DNA from: Nocardia rhizosphaerihabitans
GTDB taxonomy: Bacteria; Actinomycetota; Actinomycetes; Mycobacteriales; Mycobacteriaceae
Direction: 5' to 3'
NCBI RefSeq assembly: GCF_014646295.1
Contig: NZ_BMNE01000002.1
Coordinates: 1,241,440-1,305,439, forward strand
DNA length: 64,000 nt
Shown here: in pieces, positions 44,301 to 56,386 of the stretch
How the letters are laid out: each line of letters starts with the position of its first letter
How positions within the stretch are numbered: the stretch's first letter is position 1
Program-made: the position numbers and the translations under genes
The notes under the pieces: model-generated
Databases searched by the model: none
The model's input: the letters and a program-made list of their open reading frames with translations, nothing else
What the model was told of the DNA's origin: nothing

Positions 44301-47300
44301 AGATCGCCGGTGCGATACAGGAGTTCGCCGGGGGCGCCGTAGGGATTGGCGACGAATCGCGCGGCGGTCAGGCTCGGCCGGGCGTGGTAGCACCGCGCCA
44401 AGGCTGTCCCGGTGAGATAGAGCTCGCCCGCGACGCCGACGGGTACCGGGCGCAACCGGTCGTCGAGGACGAGGACGGCCGCACCGCGGATCGGTGTGCC
44501 GATGGTGACCGGTTCGTCCGCCGACAGCGGCGCGGACCCGGTCGCCCAGATGGTGTACTCGGTCGGCCCGTACAGGTTGACCATCGTCCGGCCGGACGGA
44601 CCGCCACACCAGCGGGCCACCAGATCGGGGCCGACCGCCTCGCCGGCCACCGCGAGCACCCGCACGCTCGACACCTCGGCCGGATCGATGGTGGCCAGCG
44701 CCGACGGGGTGATCACCATGTGGGTGACCGACTCGGCCGCGATGAGTTCCGCGAGCGGGGCGCCGCCGAAGACATCCGGCGGTGAGATCACCGAGGCGGC
44801 GCCGCAACCGAATGCCATCAGGGCCTCGAAGACCGAGGCGTCGAAACTCGGTGAGGCGACCTGCAAGACGCGGGAGTGCTCGTCCAGGGTGAGGTCGGCG
44901 CGTTGGGCTGCCACGAGGTCGGCCAGGCCGCGGTGGGTGACGGTGACGCCCTTCGGTGTTCCGGTGGAACCGGAGGTGTAGATCATCCAGGCGGGGTTGT
45001 CGACCCGGATCGGGAGGGGAAGTTCGTCGGCGGTGAGTGCGGCATCGTCGGCTGCGCGCAGGCTCGCGGCGAAGTCCGGGTCGTCGAGGACCAGCCAGCG
45101 GGTGGTGTCCGGGAGCTGCGGCCGGTAGGCGGCCAGGGTCAGGCCGACCTGTGCGCCCGAATCGGTGAGCATGTGCTCGATCCGGTCGGCTGGGTGCTTC
45201 GGGTCGACCGGCAGGAAGGCCGCGCCCACCTTGGCGGCGGCCCAGATGCCGGTGTGCAGTTCGGCGCAGCGGGGGAGACCAAGTGCCACTACGGTTTCCG
45301 TGCCTGCACCGGCTTCGATCAGTAGCCGAGCCAGCTGGTTCGAGTGGGCGTCGAGTTGGCGGTAGGTGGTGGTCGCTGCCGACACCAGCGCTGGTCGCTC
45401 GGGGAATGCCGTGGCCGTGTCGGCGAGTAGCTGAGGCAGTGTCTTCGTGCCGACGGCGGCGGGGCCGCGGACCGGGATCAGTTCCGCGCGTTCGGAGTCG
45501 TCGAGCAGGTCGATGTCGGCGAGGCGGAGGTCGATATCGGCGAGCACGGCAGCGAGCACCCGCCGCCACCGTGTCGCGAACGCGCGGACCGTCGCGGTGT
45601 CGAAGAGGTCGGTCGCATAGGTCAGGACGCCGTCGAAGCCCGCGGGGCCGGACTCGTCGAAGCGCTCGCGCAGGTCGAGCGTGAGATCGAAGGCCGAGGA
45701 GCTGCGGTCGAAATCCTCTACCTCGAAACGCAATCCGGGCAGTTCGAGCACCGGTTCGACGTAATTTTGCAGCGACAGCGAGACCTGGAAGATCGGGTGG
45801 TGGGCGGTCGAGCGGGTGGGGTCGAGCACCTGGACCAGCTGCTCGAACGGCACATCGGCGTGGGCGAACGCGTCGAGGTCGGCGGTGCGGACCGTGGCGA
45901 GCAACTGGCGGAACCCGGTGCCGGAGTCGACGGGTGTGCGCAGGGCCAGGGTGTTGACGAACATGCCGACGAGCTCGTCGAGCGCCGCCTCACCGCGACC
46001 GGCGACGGGGGTGCCGATGACGACATCGTCGGTGCTGCCGAGCCGGGCCAGCAGGACCGCGAGCGCGGCGTGCACCACCATGAAAACGCTGACATTGTTG
46101 GCGGCGGCGAAATCGACCAGGGCGCGGTGCATCTGGTCGTCGATGGTGAAATCGACATCGTCGCTGCGCATGGTCTGCACCGCGGGCCGGGGGCGGTCGG
46201 CCGGCAGCTCCAGTGCGTCGGGAGTGCCCGCGAGGGTTTCGCTCCAGTACCGAATCTGCCGTGCTGCCACAGATTCCGGGTCTGTCTGACTGCCGAGCAG
46301 TTCGCGGTGCCACAGGGCGAAGTCGGCGTATTGCACGGCGAGCGGTGACCAGGTGGGCGCGTTGCCTGCTGCGCGCGCCGAATAAGCGGTGACCAGATCG
46401 GCCGCCAAGGGAGCCATCGATGCGCCATCCGCACTGATGTGGTGCACCACGAGCACGATGACGTGGACGGAGGAGGCGAGCCGGAACAACCCGACGCGCA
46501 GTGGGGCTTCCTTGGCGAGATCGAATCCGGTGCCCGCCAGCTCGTTGATCCGAGCACGCAGCGGCGCACCGTCTTCGGTATCGATCACAGGGAGGGCGGG
46601 GGTGGCGGTGTCCATGCCGACTACCACCTGACGTGGTCCTTCGGCGTCGGCGGGGTATCGGGTGCGCAGGCTTTCCTGGCGTTGCACCACATCGGCGAGC
46701 GCGCGGCGCATGGCGGCCACATCCAGGTCGCCGGTGAGGCGCAGGGCGATCGCGATGTTGTAGGCGGCCGAGTCCGGGTCCAGCTGGTTGAGCACCCACA
46801 TGCGCTGTTGCGCGGGGGACAGGGGGATGCGGTCGGGGCGCAGGCGCGGGGCGAGGGCTGGGCGGCCGGGGCCGCCGTCACCGGCGGGGACGACCCGGGA
46901 TGACAGTTGCGCGGCGGTCGGCGCGTCGAACAGGTCGCGCAGCGCGATGGTGGAGCCGAGTGCCGAATTCACCCGGGCGACAACCTTTGTCGCGCTCAGC
47001 GAGTTGCCGCCGAGTTCGAAGAAGGACTGGTCGACGCTCACCCGATCGGTGCCGAGTACCTCGGCGAACACCTCGGCGACGGCCTGCTCGGTCGGTGTGC
47101 GCGGTGCGAGGTAGGGCCGCTGCGCGGCCGAGAAGTCCGGCACCGGAAGGGCTTTGCGGTCCAGCTTGCCGACCGGGGTGAGCGGGATGTCGTCCAGCAC
47201 GACCACGTAGGCGGGCACCATGTAGCCGGGCAGCTCCGAGGCCACCCACGCTCGCAGCCGCTCGGTATCGAGGTCGATACCTGGCACGGGCAGCACATAG

Positions 47301-50300
47301 GACACCAGGACGGTCGCGCCCGCCGGGCCGGCGCGTCCGATGGTGACGGCGTAGTCGACCTCGTCGTCGCGGGAGAGCACCGCGTCGATCTCACCGAGCT
47401 CGATCCGCAGGCCGCGGATCTTGACCTGGAAATCGCTGCGGCCCAGGTATTCCAGTGCGAGCTCGTCGTCGTGCTCGACCCAGCGCACCATGTCACCGGT
47501 CCGGTACATGCGCTCACCGGCGGCGCCGTAGGGATTGGCGACGAACCGGCTCGCGGTCATCTCGAACCGGTTGAAATAGCCGCGTGCCAGCGCGGGCCCG
47601 GCCAGATACAGCTCGCCCTGGATGCCGACCGGAACCGGCCGCAACCAGCCGTCCAGCACCACCACCTCCGCGCCGCGGATCGGCCCGCCGATGGTGATCG
47701 GCTCGCCGGCCACGAGTTCCGCGGGACCGGTGGCCCAGATGCTGAACTCGGTGGGGCCGTACAGGTTCACCATCCGCCTGCCCGCCGCCCACTTCTCGAT
47801 CAGCTCCGGCGTGGCCGCCTCGCCGGCGACCGAGAGCACTCGCAGCTCGGTCAGCTCGGTGGGTTCCATCGTCGCCAGCGCGGACGGCGTGATCACCGCG
47901 TGGGTGACCCGCTCGGTGCGCAGCAGCGCCTCGAGTTCGCTGCCGCCGTAGACCTCCGGCGGCGACACGACCAGCCGTCCGCCCGCCGCGTGCGCGGTGA
48001 GCATCTCGAAGACCGAGGCGTCGAAACTGGGGGAGGCGACCTGCAGTGCGCTCGCGGACGGATCGAGCGCGAGGGTGTCGCGTTGGGCGGCAGTGAGATT
48101 CGCGACGCCGCGGTGGCTGAGCAGCACCGCCTTCGGTTTGCCGGTGGAACCGGAGGTGTAGATGAGGTAGGCGGTGTGGTCGAGGTCGATGGGGCCGCCG
48201 CGTTCGTCGTCGGTGATCGGCGCGTCGGAGACCAGCAGGGCGCGTCGCATGGTGTTCAGGTCGTCCAGGAGCAGCCAGTCGATGGTGCCGGGCAGTGTCT
48301 CACCGGTCGCCGTCACGGTGACGCCGATCGGCGCCTTGGAATCGGTGAGCATGTGCTCGATCCGTTCCACCGGATAGCTCGGATCCAGCGGCACGAAAGC
48401 CGCGCCCGACTTGACCAGCGCCCAGACCGCGACCACCGACTCCAGCGACCGGGTCAGCGCGAGAACCACGAACACCTCGGGCCCGACGCCGCGAGTGAGC
48501 AGGACGCGGGCGAACCGGTTCGACCAGGCATCGAGTTCGCCGTAGCTCATGGACAGTTCGCCCGCGCTGACCGCGATCGCGTCGGGATCGATGCGCGCAC
48601 CCGCCGCCAGGATTTCCGGCAGCGTCCGCATCGGCAGCGGGCTCGGGCCGCGGACCGGCGCCAGCGTGGCCAATTCGGTGTCGTCGCAGTACTGGAGTTG
48701 CGAGACGAGAGTGTGCGGGTTCTCGGCGAGCTGCCCGAGCAGCCGGACGAAGCGATCCAGGAATGATTGCGCGGCAGCGTGTTCGAGCTGATCGGCCATG
48801 AACTTCACGGTGATCCGCAGGGAGTCGCCCGCTCCGGCGGTGCCGCGCAGCGGAATCACCATGAGGTTGAGCGGATACGGCGTCGCGTCGGTGCCCTCCA
48901 CGTCGAGCACGCGCATGCCCGCGATGTCCAGGGCCTGCGACAGCGCCTCGCGGTCGATGGGATAGGACTCGAAGACGGTCAGCGTGTCGAACAGTTCGGC
49001 GAGACCGACGGCGCGGTGGATCGCGGCCAGGCCGACGTGCTGGTGGTCCATCAGTCGTGCCTGCTCGGCTTGCACGCGGGCCAGCAGGTCGCTGACCTTT
49101 TCCGCGGGGTCCAGCGTCACCCGGACCGGGACGGTGTTGATGAACAACCCGACCATGTCCTCGACACCGGGCAGCTCCGGCGGCCTGCCGGAGACCGTGC
49201 TGCCGAACATCACATCGGTGCGGCCGGTGAGCATGGCGAGCAGCATCGACCACGCCGCCTGGACCAGGGTGTTCACCGTCGCGCCCGCTTCGCGCGCCGC
49301 GGATTCGAGGACGGCGACGGTCTCGGCGGACAGGTCGTGCGAGATCATCGCGGTTTCGGTCGACTCGATGCCGGCCAGGGTGGGGACGGCGCGGGTCGGC
49401 GTATCGATACCGGCCAGCGCCTGCTTCCATGCGGCGATCGATGCCTCGGCATCCTGTTCGCCCAGCCAGGACAGGAATTCCCGGTACGAGCGCGCGGGCG
49501 GCAGGACCGACGGGTCACCGGCGGTGACGTACAGCGTGAGCAGTTCCCGAACCAGCAGCGGTGTCGACCAACCATCCAGTACCAGATGGTGATTGGTCAT
49601 GATGAGCCGGAATTCCCCTGGCGCGGTGCGGACCAGGGTGAAGCGGACCAGCGGGGGTCGGGTGAGTTCGAAGCGGGTCAGCGCGTCGAGGGCGATGATG
49701 CGGTCGAGTTCGCGCGCCCGCTCCGCCTCGTCGGCGATGCCGATGAGATCGATGTCGTCCCAGCGGATCTCGGCATCGGTGAGCACCAGCTGACGTGGGC
49801 CGTCGTCGGTCTCCACGAAAGCGACCCGCAGGTTCTCGTGCCGATCGATCAGCGCCTGCGCGGCGCCGCGCAGGCGGGCGGCGTCGACGGTGCCCGCCAG
49901 GGTGAGCAGTGACTGGACCGTGTAGCCGTCGGCGGTGTCGGAGTCGTAGAGCGCGTGGAAGAGCAGGCCGTACTGCAACGGCGACAGCGGCCACACGTCG
50001 GCGAGGTTCGGGTAGGTCCGTTCCCAGGTGTCGATCTGGGGCTGGTCGAGCGTGACGAGCGCGAAGTCCGAGGGGGTGCGGCCACCCGAGACGCCGCTGC
50101 GCGCGTGGGCGACGAGGGCGTCCAGCGCCGCGGACCACAGGTCGGCCAGGTCGCGCACGGCGGTCTCGTCGAGCAGCCTGCCCGCGTACGCCCAGGTGAC
50201 GTCCAGGCCCGCGTCGGTGAGGACGGCATTGATGTCGACGACGGCGGCCAGGGGCGCGCGGTCGTCGTTGGTCGCCGCGAAGCGTTGCGGTACCCAGGCG

Positions 50301-53300
50301 TCGTGGCCGCCGGTGACCGCCCGGCCCAGGTAGTTGAAGCTCAGCTGGGGCGTCGGCGCGTCGGCCAGCGTCGCCGCCGTCTCGCTGTTCAGGTAGCGCA
50401 GCAGGCCGAAGCCGACCCCGCGATCGGGCAGTGCGCGCAGTTGTTCCTTGGTCGCCTTGATCGCCGATCCCGCCGCGCGGCCACCGGCGAACGCGTCGTC
50501 GAGGTCGAGTCCGGCCAGGTCGCCAGCCACCGGATACACGCTGGTGAACCACCCGACCGTGCGCGCGACATCGGCGCCGGGCAGCAAGGATTCGCTGCGG
50601 CCGTGGCCTTCCAGGATCATCAGCGCGCCGGTGCGGTCGCGCCACCGGCAGACCGCCATCGTCAGCGCGGCGAGCAAGACATCGTCTGCGCCGCAATGGA
50701 ATTGCTCGGGCAGGGTGGTGAGGACGGTATGGGCGACATCCGACGGGATCGTCGTCTGCCACTGCGCCATGGTGTCGACGACATCGACAGCCGGATCGAA
50801 GGTGTCCGTACCGAGGGCCGGGTCGGGTGTCGCCAGAATGCGCTGCCACAACGGCAGTTCGTCGATCCGTGTGGCTGCCTGCTCCACCTGGCCGTGTGCC
50901 CAGCGCCGGAACGAGGTGCCGACCGGCTCGAGGGTGCCGCCGAAGGCCGCGGTCGCCAAGTCCGGCAGCAGGATTCGCCAGGAGACGCCGTCGGTGACCA
51001 GGTGGTGCAGGACCAGCCAGCACAGTGGCGGGTCGTCCGGACGCTCGATCAGCACGAAGCGGGCTACGACACCGGCGGTGGGATCGAGCAGATCGGCGGC
51101 GTGCTGCAATTCGCTCTCGATCGTGACGTCGAGTTCGGAACCGGCCTGCACCACTTCGATCAGGGCATCCGCGTCGACCGAATTCGGTTCGGCGACAACC
51201 CATTCCCAGCCGCCATCGGTGGCGCGCAGGGTGGATCGCAGCAGATCGTGGTGGTCGATCAGCACCTGGAGGGCGGCGGCGAGCGACGCCCGCGTGGTGC
51301 TCGCGGGCAGGCCGATCAAGACCGCCTGGCCGTACCGGCCCCACGTGTCACCGTGTTCCACCATGGCGTGCACGATCGGGGTGAGTTCCACGGGTCCGAT
51401 GCCGCCGCCGGGCAGCTCGTGCACCACATGGACCTCGGTCTCGCCCGCCACGGCGGCCAGTGCGGCGACCGTCTTGCGCTCGAAGACATCCCTGGCGCTG
51501 AACGCGATCCCGGCCGCCTTCGCGCGGGAGACCAGCTGAATGGAGACGATACTGTCGCCGCCGAGGGCGAAGAAGCTGTCGTCGACCCCGACCGTGTCGA
51601 GTCCGAGGACCTCGGCGAAGAGCGCGGCGAGTGCTTCCTCGCGCGGCGTGGACGGTGCCCGGCTGGTGACCGTGCGGGCGCCGAAATCCGGTGCGGGCAA
51701 TGCCTTGCGGTCGACCTTGCCGAGCGGCGTGAGCGGAACACGATCGAGCACCATGACGACCGACGGCACCATGTAGGCCGGGAGCTGTTCGCCGACAGCG
51801 GCCTTCACCGCTTCGGGATGCACCTCGGCGCCGGGTGTCGTCGTCACATAGGAGACCAGCGCGGTCGCGCCCGCGGCGGTGTCGACACCGAGGGTGAGCG
51901 CGAAATCGATCTCGGGTAGGCCTTCCAAGGCGGCGTCGATCTCGCCGAGTTCGATCCGGTAGCCGCGCACCTTCACCTGGAAGTCGCTGCGGCCCTGGTA
52001 AACCAGCGTGAACCGGCCGTCGTCGTCGGTCCAGCGCGCCAGATCGCCGGTGCGGTACATCCGCCGGCCGGGTGCGTGGGGATCGGCGACGAATCGGCTC
52101 GCGGTCAACCCGCTGCGCCGGTGATAGCCGCGCGCCACACCGGGGCCCGCGAGGTACAACTCACCCACGGTGCCCGCGGGGACGGGACGCAACCACGGGT
52201 CGAGGACCAGGCCGGTGACACCGCGGACGAGGCTGCCGATCGTCACCGGCGCACCCGGGGTCAGCGGCTCGGTCAGCGTTGTCGTGATGGTGGTCTCGGT
52301 GGGGCCGTAGCCGTTGATCAGTGCCCGACCGGACCACTTCGACACCAGTTCCGGCGGGCACGCGTCACCGCCGACCACAATGGTGCGCAAATCGGGGAGC
52401 GTGTCCGGATCGAGCGAGCCGACGACGGCGGGCGTGACATTGAGATGGGTGACACGATGCGCGCGCAGCACCTGCGCCATCTCCTCACCCGCGTACGCCG
52501 ACGGCGGCACCACCGCGAGGGTGGCGCCCGTGGCCAGCGTCACCAGGATCTCCTCGACGGAGATATCGAAGCTCGGTGACACTGCATGGGCGACAACGGA
52601 TTCCGCATCGACGCCGAATCCCGCCCCAGAACTGGCGACCAGATTCGCCAGACCACGGTGCGACACGAGTACGCCCTTGGGCAAGCCGGTCGAGCCGGAG
52701 GTATAGATGACATAGGCGACCTGATCCGGGTGGATCGGGGCCCGCCGTTCGGCATCGGTGATCGGACCGGCGTCCTGCGCGGCGATGAGCAGGGCGGTCG
52801 CCTCGTCGTCGATCGAGCGCCAATCGACACTGTCCGGCAGCGACTTTCGCGCCTCGATGACCGTCAGGCCGGTGACCACGCCGCTGTCGCCCACCATGTG
52901 CTCGATCCGGTCCGCGGGGTAGGTCGGATCGATCGGCACGAACGGCGCACCGGTCTTGGCCACCGCGATGGTCGCGAGGACCGATTCGGCCGATCGCGGA
53001 ATCGACAGCGCGACACCGTGTTCAGGGCCAGCGCCAGCTGCGATCAGCACGCGAGCGAGGCGGTTCGAGTACTCGTCGACCTCGCGATAGGTGAGTTTCT
53101 CGCCCGCGCCCCAGCGCAGGGCCACGGCATTCGGGTCGATGGCGACGCCCGCAGCGAGAATCTCGGGCAGCGTGCGGGATTCGACACTTGCCGGTCCACG
53201 TGCCGGCACCGACATCGCCTGCTCGGCGGCGGAAAGAACGGGCACCGTCGACAGCGGCGCATCGGGGCCCGCGACGAGGAAACGGTGCAGGAACAGCAGG

Positions 53301-54568
53301 AATCGCTCGTGGTGCGCCGCCAATTCGGCTTCGCTGTACAGGTTTCCGTTGCCCTGGAGATCGATGTGGGTACTCTCGCCGCCCACACCGGGATACACAT
53401 TGACGAACAGATCGTCGATCAGTCCGGAGGTGAGCACGTGCAGCCGCCCGACGACCGGGCCGAGCGCGATCCTGGTGTCCACCATCATCAGATTCACGGC
53501 GGGACCGAACGACGCCGCCTCGTCCATCGCCCAGCCCAGATCGCGGACGATGTCCTCCTGCCGGTAGCGCTGGCGTCGCAGCGCGCCGGTCAGCTCACCC
53601 TGCACGGCGAGGATCGCGGCGCCCACCGTGGTCTGGGGTGTCAAGGTGACGCGCAACGGGACGACATTGGCGAGCATGCCGCCCGACCGGCGCAGCGTCG
53701 CGGAGGTCCGCGCCGACACCGGCAGGCTCAGCACGACCTCCGGTGCGCCGGTCATCGCGGCGAGGTAGGCGCCGAACGCGGCCACTACCGTGGGCGCGAC
53801 ACCGGAGTTCACCGCCGTCGCGACGGAATCGAGCAGCGCGGTCGTCTCGGCGGGCAGTGCGCCGGAGACGCGGTTGGGGTGGGCGTCGACCTCGGCGTCG
53901 CGGCCGGCGAGATTCACCGGGTCCGCCATGCCGGCCAGGTGCTCGCGCCAGTACTGGCGATCGGCCTCGAAACGGGCCGAGGTCCGGTAGGCCAGATCGG
54001 CCTCCACGATCTTCTGCAGCGGTTCGGCCTTGCTCGGCGGCGGCTCCCTGCCCTCGAAGGCGGCGTTGTAGAGCTCACCCGCCCGCTGGACCAGCGCCAG
54101 CGCGCCCATGCCGTCCAGCACGATGTGATGCATCCGCACGTACCAGAACCAGCGGTCCGCGCCGACCCGCAGCATCGCCAGGTAGATCAGCCGGTCACGC
54201 ATCACATCCAGCGGCGCGGTGTACTCGGCGCGCATCCAGGCGCGCGCGGCTCGCTCCGGGTCGGGCTCTGACCGGAAATCGAGCTCGGCGATGTCGGCGT
54301 CGAGGCTCAGGTCGACGAGCTGATACGGCTGACCGTCGATATCGATCAGCCGCAGATAGCCGGTGCCGAACTCACGGCCGGTGCGCCGGACGGCCTCGGT
54401 CAGCAGCTCGTGGTCGATCGGTCCGGACAGTTCGACGTACTGGGCGATGGAGATGGGGGTCTCGCCCGCGACCAGCTGGGCGAACCAGATCCCGCGCTGG
54501 GCGGCGGACAAGGGGAAGGCGCCGTCGCGTACGGCGGTGCCCGGTCCCTGCAGGGAAGACTGGGTCAT
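41372..54568 (-). CDS. Trimodular NRPS, C-A-T-E-C-A-T-C-A-T-E-TE (4398 aa)
   Basis: Giant synthetase. Approximate domains by residue: C1 18-450 (HHIVLDG near 146), A1 465-970, T1 (GGDSIV near 1005), E1 1065-1500 ([10 protein letters not shown] near 1188, EGHGR), C2 1515-1945 (HHLVLDGW near 1660), A2 1955-2470, T2 (GGNSLS near 2521), C3 2560-3000 (HHISADG near 2711), A3 3010-3520, T3 (GGDSIL near 3585), E2 3605-4050 ([10 protein letters not shown] near 3779), an Ala/Thr-rich linker, and TE 4110-4390 (GWSFGG near 4223). Pocket codes read by eye: A1 DIENVGGITK, A2 DAFVSALIWK, A3 DAFVAALIWK. A leading C domain implies an acyl or upstream-peptide starter. Two E domains predict D-residues at positions 1 and 3. 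No MbtH-like gene is in the window. Confidence 0.93.
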   Translation of the reverse strand: MTQSSLQGPGTAVRDGAFPLSAAQRGIWFAQLVAGETPISIAQYVELSGPIDHELLTEAVRRTGREFGTGYLRLIDIDGQPYQLVDLSLDADIAELDFRSEPDPERAARAWMRAEYTAPLDVMRDRLIYLAMLRVGADRWFWYVRMHHIVLDGMGALALVQRAGELYNAAFEGREPPPSKAEPLQKIVEADLAYRTSARFEADRQYWREHLAGMADPVNLAGRDAEVDAHPNRVSGALPAETTALLDSVATAVNSGVAPTVVAAFGAYLAAMTGAPEVVLSLPVSARTSATLRRSGGMLANVVPLRVTLTPQTTVGAAILAVQGELTGALRRQRYRQEDIVRDLGWAMDEAASFGPAVNLMMVDTRIALGPVVGRLHVLTSGLIDDLFVNVYPGVGGESTHIDLQGNGNLYSEAELAAHHERFLLFLHRFLVAGPDAPLSTVPVLSAAEQAMSVPARGPASVESRTLPEILAAGVAIDPNAVALRWGAGEKLTYREVDEYSNRLARVLIAAGAGPEHGVALSIPRSAESVLATIAVAKTGAPFVPIDPTYPADRIEHMVGDSGVVTGLTVIEARKSLPDSVDWRSIDDEATALLIAAQDAGPITDAERRAPIHPDQVAYVIYTSGSTGLPKGVLVSHRGLANLVASSGAGFGVDAESVVAHAVSPSFDISVEEILVTLATGATLAVVPPSAYAGEEMAQVLRAHRVTHLNVTPAVVGSLDPDTLPDLRTIVVGGDACPPELVSKWSGRALINGYGPTETTITTTLTEPLTPGAPVTIGSLVRGVTGLVLDPWLRPVPAGTVGELYLAGPGVARGYHRRSGLTASRFVADPHAPGRRMYRTGDLARWTDDDGRFTLVYQGRSDFQVKVRGYRIELGEIDAALEGLPEIDFALTLGVDTAAGATALVSYVTTTPGAEVHPEAVKAAVGEQLPAYMVPSVVMVLDRVPLTPLGKVDRKALPAPDFGARTVTSRAPSTPREEALAALFAEVLGLDTVGVDDSFFALGGDSIVSIQLVSRAKAAGIAFSARDVFERKTVAALAAVAGETEVHVVHELPGGGIGPVELTPIVHAMVEHGDTWGRYGQAVLIGLPASTTRASLAAALQVLIDHHDLLRSTLRATDGGWEWVVAEPNSVDADALIEVVQAGSELDVTIESELQHAADLLDPTAGVVARFVLIERPDDPPLCWLVLHHLVTDGVSWRILLPDLATAAFGGTLEPVGTSFRRWAHGQVEQAATRIDELPLWQRILATPDPALGTDTFDPAVDVVDTMAQWQTTIPSDVAHTVLTTLPEQFHCGADDVLLAALTMAVCRWRDRTGALMILEGHGRSESLLPGADVARTVGWFTSVYPVAGDLAGLDLDDAFAGGRAAGSAIKATKEQLRALPDRGVGFGLLRYLNSETAATLADAPTPQLSFNYLGRAVTGGHDAWVPQRFAATNDDRAPLAAVVDINAVLTDAGLDVTWAYAGRLLDETAVRDLADLWSAALDALVAHARSGVSGGRTPSDFALVTLDQPQIDTWERTYPNLADVWPLSPLQYGLLFHALYDSDTADGYTVQSLLTLAGTVDAARLRGAAQALIDRHENLRVAFVETDDGPRQLVLTDAEIRWDDIDLIGIADEAERARELDRIIALDALTRFELTRPPLVRFTLVRTAPGEFRLIMTNHHLVLDGWSTPLLVRELLTLYVTAGDPSVLPPARSYREFLSWLGEQDAEASIAAWKQALAGIDTPTRAVPTLAGIESTETAMISHDLSAETVAVLESAAREAGATVNTLVQAAWSMLLAMLTGRTDVMFGSTVSGRPPELPGVEDMVGLFINTVPVRVTLDPAEKVSDLLARVQAEQARLMDHQHVGLAAIHRAVGLAELFDTLTVFESYPIDREALSQALDIAGMRVLDVEGTDATPYPLNLMVIPLRGTAGAGDSLRITVKFMADQLEHAAAQSFLDRFVRLLGQLAENPHTLVSQLQYCDDTELATLAPVRGPSPLPMRTLPEILAAGARIDPDAIAVSAGELSMSYGELDAWSNRFARVLLTRGVGPEVFVVLALTRSLESVVAVWALVKSGAAFVPLDPSYPVERIEHMLTDSKAPIGVTVTATGETLPGTIDWLLLDDLNTMRRALLVSDAPITDDERGGPIDLDHTAYLIYTSGSTGKPKAVLLSHRGVANLTAAQRDTLALDPSASALQVASPSFDASVFEMLTAHAAGGRLVVSPPEVYGGSELEALLRTERVTHAVITPSALATMEPTELTELRVLSVAGEAATPELIEKWAAGRRMVNLYGPTEFSIWATGPAELVAGEPITIGGPIRGAEVVVLDGWLRPVPVGIQGELYLAGPALARGYFNRFEMTASRFVANPYGAAGERMYRTGDMVRWVEHDDELALEYLGRSDFQVKIRGLRIELGEIDAVLSRDDEVDYAVTIGRAGPAGATVLVSYVLPVPGIDLDTERLRAWVASELPGYMVPAYVVVLDDIPLTPVGKLDRKALPVPDFSAAQRPYLAPRTPTEQAVAEVFAEVLGTDRVSVDQSFFELGGNSLSATKVVARVNSALGSTIALRDLFDAPTAAQLSSRVVPAGDGGPGRPALAPRLRPDRIPLSPAQQRMWVLNQLDPDSAAYNIAIALRLTGDLDVAAMRRALADVVQRQESLRTRYPADAEGPRQVVVGMDTATPALPVIDTEDGAPLRARINELAGTGFDLAKEAPLRVGLFRLASSVHVIVLVVHHISADGASMAPLAADLVTAYSARAAGNAPTWSPLAVQYADFALWHRELLGSQTDPESVAARQIRYWSETLAGTPDALELPADRPRPAVQTMRSDDVDFTIDDQMHRALVDFAAANNVSVFMVVHAALAVLLARLGSTDDVVIGTPVAGRGEAALDELVGMFVNTLALRTPVDSGTGFRQLLATVRTADLDAFAHADVPFEQLVQVLDPTRSTAHHPIFQVSLSLQNYVEPVLELPGLRFEVEDFDRSSSAFDLTLDLRERFDESGPAGFDGVLTYATDLFDTATVRAFATRWRRVLAAVLADIDLRLADIDLLDDSERAELIPVRGPAAVGTKTLPQLLADTATAFPERPALVSAATTTYRQLDAHSNQLARLLIEAGAGTETVVALGLPRCAELHTGIWAAAKVGAAFLPVDPKHPADRIEHMLTDSGAQVGLTLAAYRPQLPDTTRWLVLDDPDFAASLRAADDAALTADELPLPIRVDNPAWMIYTSGSTGTPKGVTVTHRGLADLVAAQRADLTLDEHSRVLQVASPSFDASVFEALMAFGCGAASVISPPDVFGGAPLAELIAAESVTHMVITPSALATIDPAEVSSVRVLAVAGEAVGPDLVARWCGGPSGRTMVNLYGPTEYTIWATGSAPLSADEPVTIGTPIRGAAVLVLDDRLRPVPVGVAGELYLTGTALARCYHARPSLTAARFVANPYGAPGELLYRTGDLVRWTRSTGRLTVEYLGRTDFQVKVRGQRIELGEIDAVLGRLDGVDVAVTLGVPGPTGATALAAYLVRAPGADLDIARVRAEAADILPAYMVPAAFVVLDSIPINAVGKLDRKALPEPVFVVEETPYRAPETPTEHVLAQLYAELLGREKVGIDDSFFALGGDSILAIQLVTQAKLAGVHCTPLQVFEHRTVAALAAAVDAAGAVQALEELPGGGIGALPLTPIVRYMIERGGDFDRFAQTAVLELPVGIERAQLVETLTAVIDRHDMLRARLWQAEDDWQLRVADPGSVDVDSLVHRTEYDAADPVELREYAQIELDSAMNRLDPADGVVLQFVWLDPVGDAGSRTRPGRLIVVAHHLVIDSVSWRILVQDLIGAWAQVSVGNTPVLADVGTSVRRWSHALTEQARSERRRAELGYWQQVVGGPDPLLGDRPLDPAIDQANTVRRLDIEVDDNVTTALLTTLPRLFHGSVTDALLATMALALVRWRARRGVHEHSALLRLEGHGRQEEVVPGADLSRTMGWFTSLYPVRLDLAGIDVEDALAGGPAMGAAIRAVKHQLLAVPDKGIGFGMLRYLDPETAAQLPQRLPGQILVNYLGRHTTAEVPAGLEGLGWLPTDDLGDLRADEHPEVPIMQAIDVNALVVGNRLRADFGYPEHLLARDDVAELAQLWAEALGAAAHFAATPAAQTASAEETAALAAQTAAAAEPAAAGPAGLGLDVLLPIRLGGDRPALFCVHSSSGMSWSYLGFAEQLAPGRPIYGLQAPDLSGREPSARSIEEFARRYVREIRAVQPSGPYHLLGWSFGGLIAQAMAVELAAAGERVGVVALLDTDTADIDGDTIERLSPGAFINTFGSIFGIDNVPADATAAEAADLITAELGGVELIDAATIERMAGSYNASAGTRTGYQRPVYHGDILYFSATVDPSPWMGPDGWRPYVTGDIVNCDVDVTHDEMTNPHALSVISPVLDEHMEAGDRI

Positions 54569-54682
54569 GAGCAGACCTGCGTTCTCATGTCTGGAGCTCG
54601 GTATTCACCATGGGTCCCGGACCCGCTGCGTTCCGCGATCTAGGTCCATTCTGAACCTGTGCGGACCGGACCGGAATGGGTT

Positions 54683-55105
54683 CTACGAGACCGCGCGCAG
54701 ATCCCTGGTGGACAGCGGCGCGTCCGAGCTGACCAGATAACGCTGCAGGGTCGAGCGATCGTCGAGAACCAGCCAGTCGACGTCGTCGGTCAGTTCGGGC
54801 CTGCGGGCCCGGGTGGTGATGCCGGTGTAGGCGCCGAAGACGAATTCGTCGTCGGTCACGGAGACAGGGATCGCACCGATCTTGCGCACCGCCGCCTCGG
54901 CGATGATCGCCTCGATCGTGGCGTCGACCGCCAGCGCGATCCGGCTGCCCGCGGTGGCGCCGCGGCCGAGCAGCAGCCGCGCCAGCCGGTTGGCCCAGCG
55001 ATCCTGATCGGAGTCGGCGAGGTGACCATCGGTGGCGATCGGGCCGGCCTGCTTGCGCGGCAGCTGGATGACGTTGTCGGCGATCGCGGTGGTCATCGTG
55101 CTCAT
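54683..55105 (-). CDS. Stand-alone N-terminal adenylation-domain fragment
   Basis: 140 residues from an ATG with a GGGGAC site. From about residue 33 it aligns with the start of NRPS adenylation domains: WANRLARLLLGRGATAGSRIALAV (A1 region), VRKIGAIPVSVTD (A2 region), then DVDWLVLDDRSTLQRYLVSSDAPL, which parallels [22 protein letters not shown] in adenylation domain 2 of the adjacent NRPS. It stops before the A3 phosphate loop, so it cannot adenylate. It lies 114 bp upstream of the NRPS on the same strand and probably heads the operon. Decayed domain or dedicated partner protein; undecided. Confidence 0.75.
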   Translation of the reverse strand: MSTMTTAIADNVIQLPRKQAGPIATDGHLADSDQDRWANRLARLLLGRGATAGSRIALAVDATIEAIIAEAAVRKIGAIPVSVTDDEFVFGAYTGITTRARRPELTDDVDWLVLDDRSTLQRYLVSSDAPLSTRDLRAVS

Positions 55106-55244
55106 CGTGGTGTCCCCTTGGCGCTGGTAGGAGGTGCTTTTCGGTACACCTCTACTGTCGTCGCCGGGTGGGGACTCCGACAGCAACCCCAGCGTTGGGG
55201 GGCGACCTCCCAGGGGGCGCGTTTACCACCCCAAGGTGGTGCGC

Positions 55245-55279
55245 GCGACGGCGGCGGCGCGACCGGCCGCCGCCGTCGC
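55245..55279. terminator. Terminator hairpin of the VOC gene
   Basis: A 14-bp perfect stem, GCGACGGCGGCGGC (55245-55258) with its reverse complement (55266-55279), and a 7-base loop, 8 bp past the VOC stop. The rest of the gap to 55106 holds two smaller hairpins (CCCCA/TGGGG near 55190; ACCACC/GGTGGT near 55230) and presumably the NRPS operon promoter. No IdeR-type box was seen. Confidence 0.7.
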
Positions 55280-55287
55280 GGGCCTGG

Positions 55288-56091
55288 TCAGCGCGCGTTG
55301 CCGCCGATGCTGAAGTGGGCGCCGGTCGGGTCGGTGAGGCCCGCCAGGCGGCCGTAGGGGGTGTCCATCGGCTCGAACACCACGGTGCCGCCGAGAGCCA
55401 GAGCCTGGGCGGCGGTCTTGTCGACGTCGTCGGCGCCGAAGTAGGCCGTCCACGATCCGGGGATGCCCTCGGGGAGGTGGCCGGTGGCGTCCATGACGCC
55501 GCCGCGCATCGGCGAGGTCGCGTGGATGGTGGTGTAGCGGAATTCAGGGGAGTCGACGACGGTGAAGGTGTCGTGCCAGCCGAAGACCTCGCGGTAGAAG
55601 GTCAGCGACGGCTCGTAGGCGCGGGTCATCAGCTCGAACCAGGACGGCACGCCGTCGTGGTTGCTCCAGACACCGTCGGCGACGTCACCGATCGCCTCGA
55701 AGCCGGGGAAGGTGCCCGCCTGCCAGACGCCGACACCGACGCCGCCGACATCGGCGAGCACCGCCATCGTGCCGAGATCGCCGACCGCCATCGGCTCGAC
55801 GAACACGTTCGCGCCGGCGCTGCTCGCCTTCGCCGTGGTCGCCGCCGCGTCGGCGGAGGCCAGGTAGACGGTCCAGCGATCGGGGAACGGATCGCCGTCG
55901 TCGGGGACGCGACCCATCGCGCCAGCGACGGCCTTGCCGTCCTTGCGCAAAGTGGTGTAGCCGCCGAATTCCTCGCCGCCGCGTTCGGCGGTCCAGCCGA
56001 ACAGCTCGCCGTAGAAGGCGATGGCACGGTCGAGATCGGCGGTGTAGAGATCGACCCAGGTGGGATCACCGGGCTGGGTGGTACTGGACAT
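55288..56091 (-). CDS. Two-domain VOC (glyoxalase/bleomycin-resistance) protein
   Basis: 267 residues with two vicinal-oxygen-chelate domains: PTWVDLYTADLDRAIAFYGELFGW (residues 10-33) and PSWFELMTRAYEPSLTFYREVFGW (about 140-163), each ending in a GxxVxxEPM...G strand pattern. The layout is like M. tuberculosis Rv0577. The natural substrate is unknown. The ATG at 56091 gives a normal N-terminus; the in-frame extension runs into the ctaD promoter region. The 295 bp up to ctaD contain no other gene. Confidence 0.88.
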   Translation of the reverse strand: MSSTTQPGDPTWVDLYTADLDRAIAFYGELFGWTAERGGEEFGGYTTLRKDGKAVAGAMGRVPDDGDPFPDRWTVYLASADAAATTAKASSAGANVFVEPMAVGDLGTMAVLADVGGVGVGVWQAGTFPGFEAIGDVADGVWSNHDGVPSWFELMTRAYEPSLTFYREVFGWHDTFTVVDSPEFRYTTIHATSPMRGGVMDATGHLPEGIPGSWTAYFGADDVDKTAAQALALGGTVVFEPMDTPYGRLAGLTDPTGAHFSIGGNAR

Positions 56092-56386
56092 GAGGACTCC
56101 TCGGCTGCGGGGGAATAGCTCGACACAGTGATGACGCCCCTGCGGTCGAAAAGTCATCGCAGCCAACCGTTGCACCCGCGCGACCTGCGGAGGAAGATCG
56201 AGACCGGCGTCCGCCCGGCACACTGTCGTCCGTCTACGGCGCGCTGAATACGACACAGAGTAGGACCCGCGCGTGATGCTGCGGCAGCACGGTTTACGAT
56301 TCACTCAACGCATGCTGACCGTCGTCTGCCTCTGACCGGAGGACGGAGGGCCTGCGAGTGACGTACAGGCATCTTCAGGAGGATCA

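Noticed and set aside
43911..45569. Long arginine-rich frames within the large NRPS (also 49515-51344 and 40362-43208)
   Set aside because: Off-frame readings of the NRPS; only the 3' end of the last (40362-41375) is a real gene, the exporter ATPase.
37618..55105. Calling the large NRPS cluster a siderophore pathway because fecB is adjacent
   Set aside because: No IdeR-type iron box upstream of the operon, no ornithine or lysine hydroxylase and no salicylate or catechol genes in the window; fecB has its own conserved neighbour, ctaD.
54568..55105. Frameshift joining the adenylation fragment to the large NRPS
   Set aside because: The NRPS begins with a complete condensation domain, and 114 bp with a separate stop and start lie between; the fragment is not a missing N-terminus.
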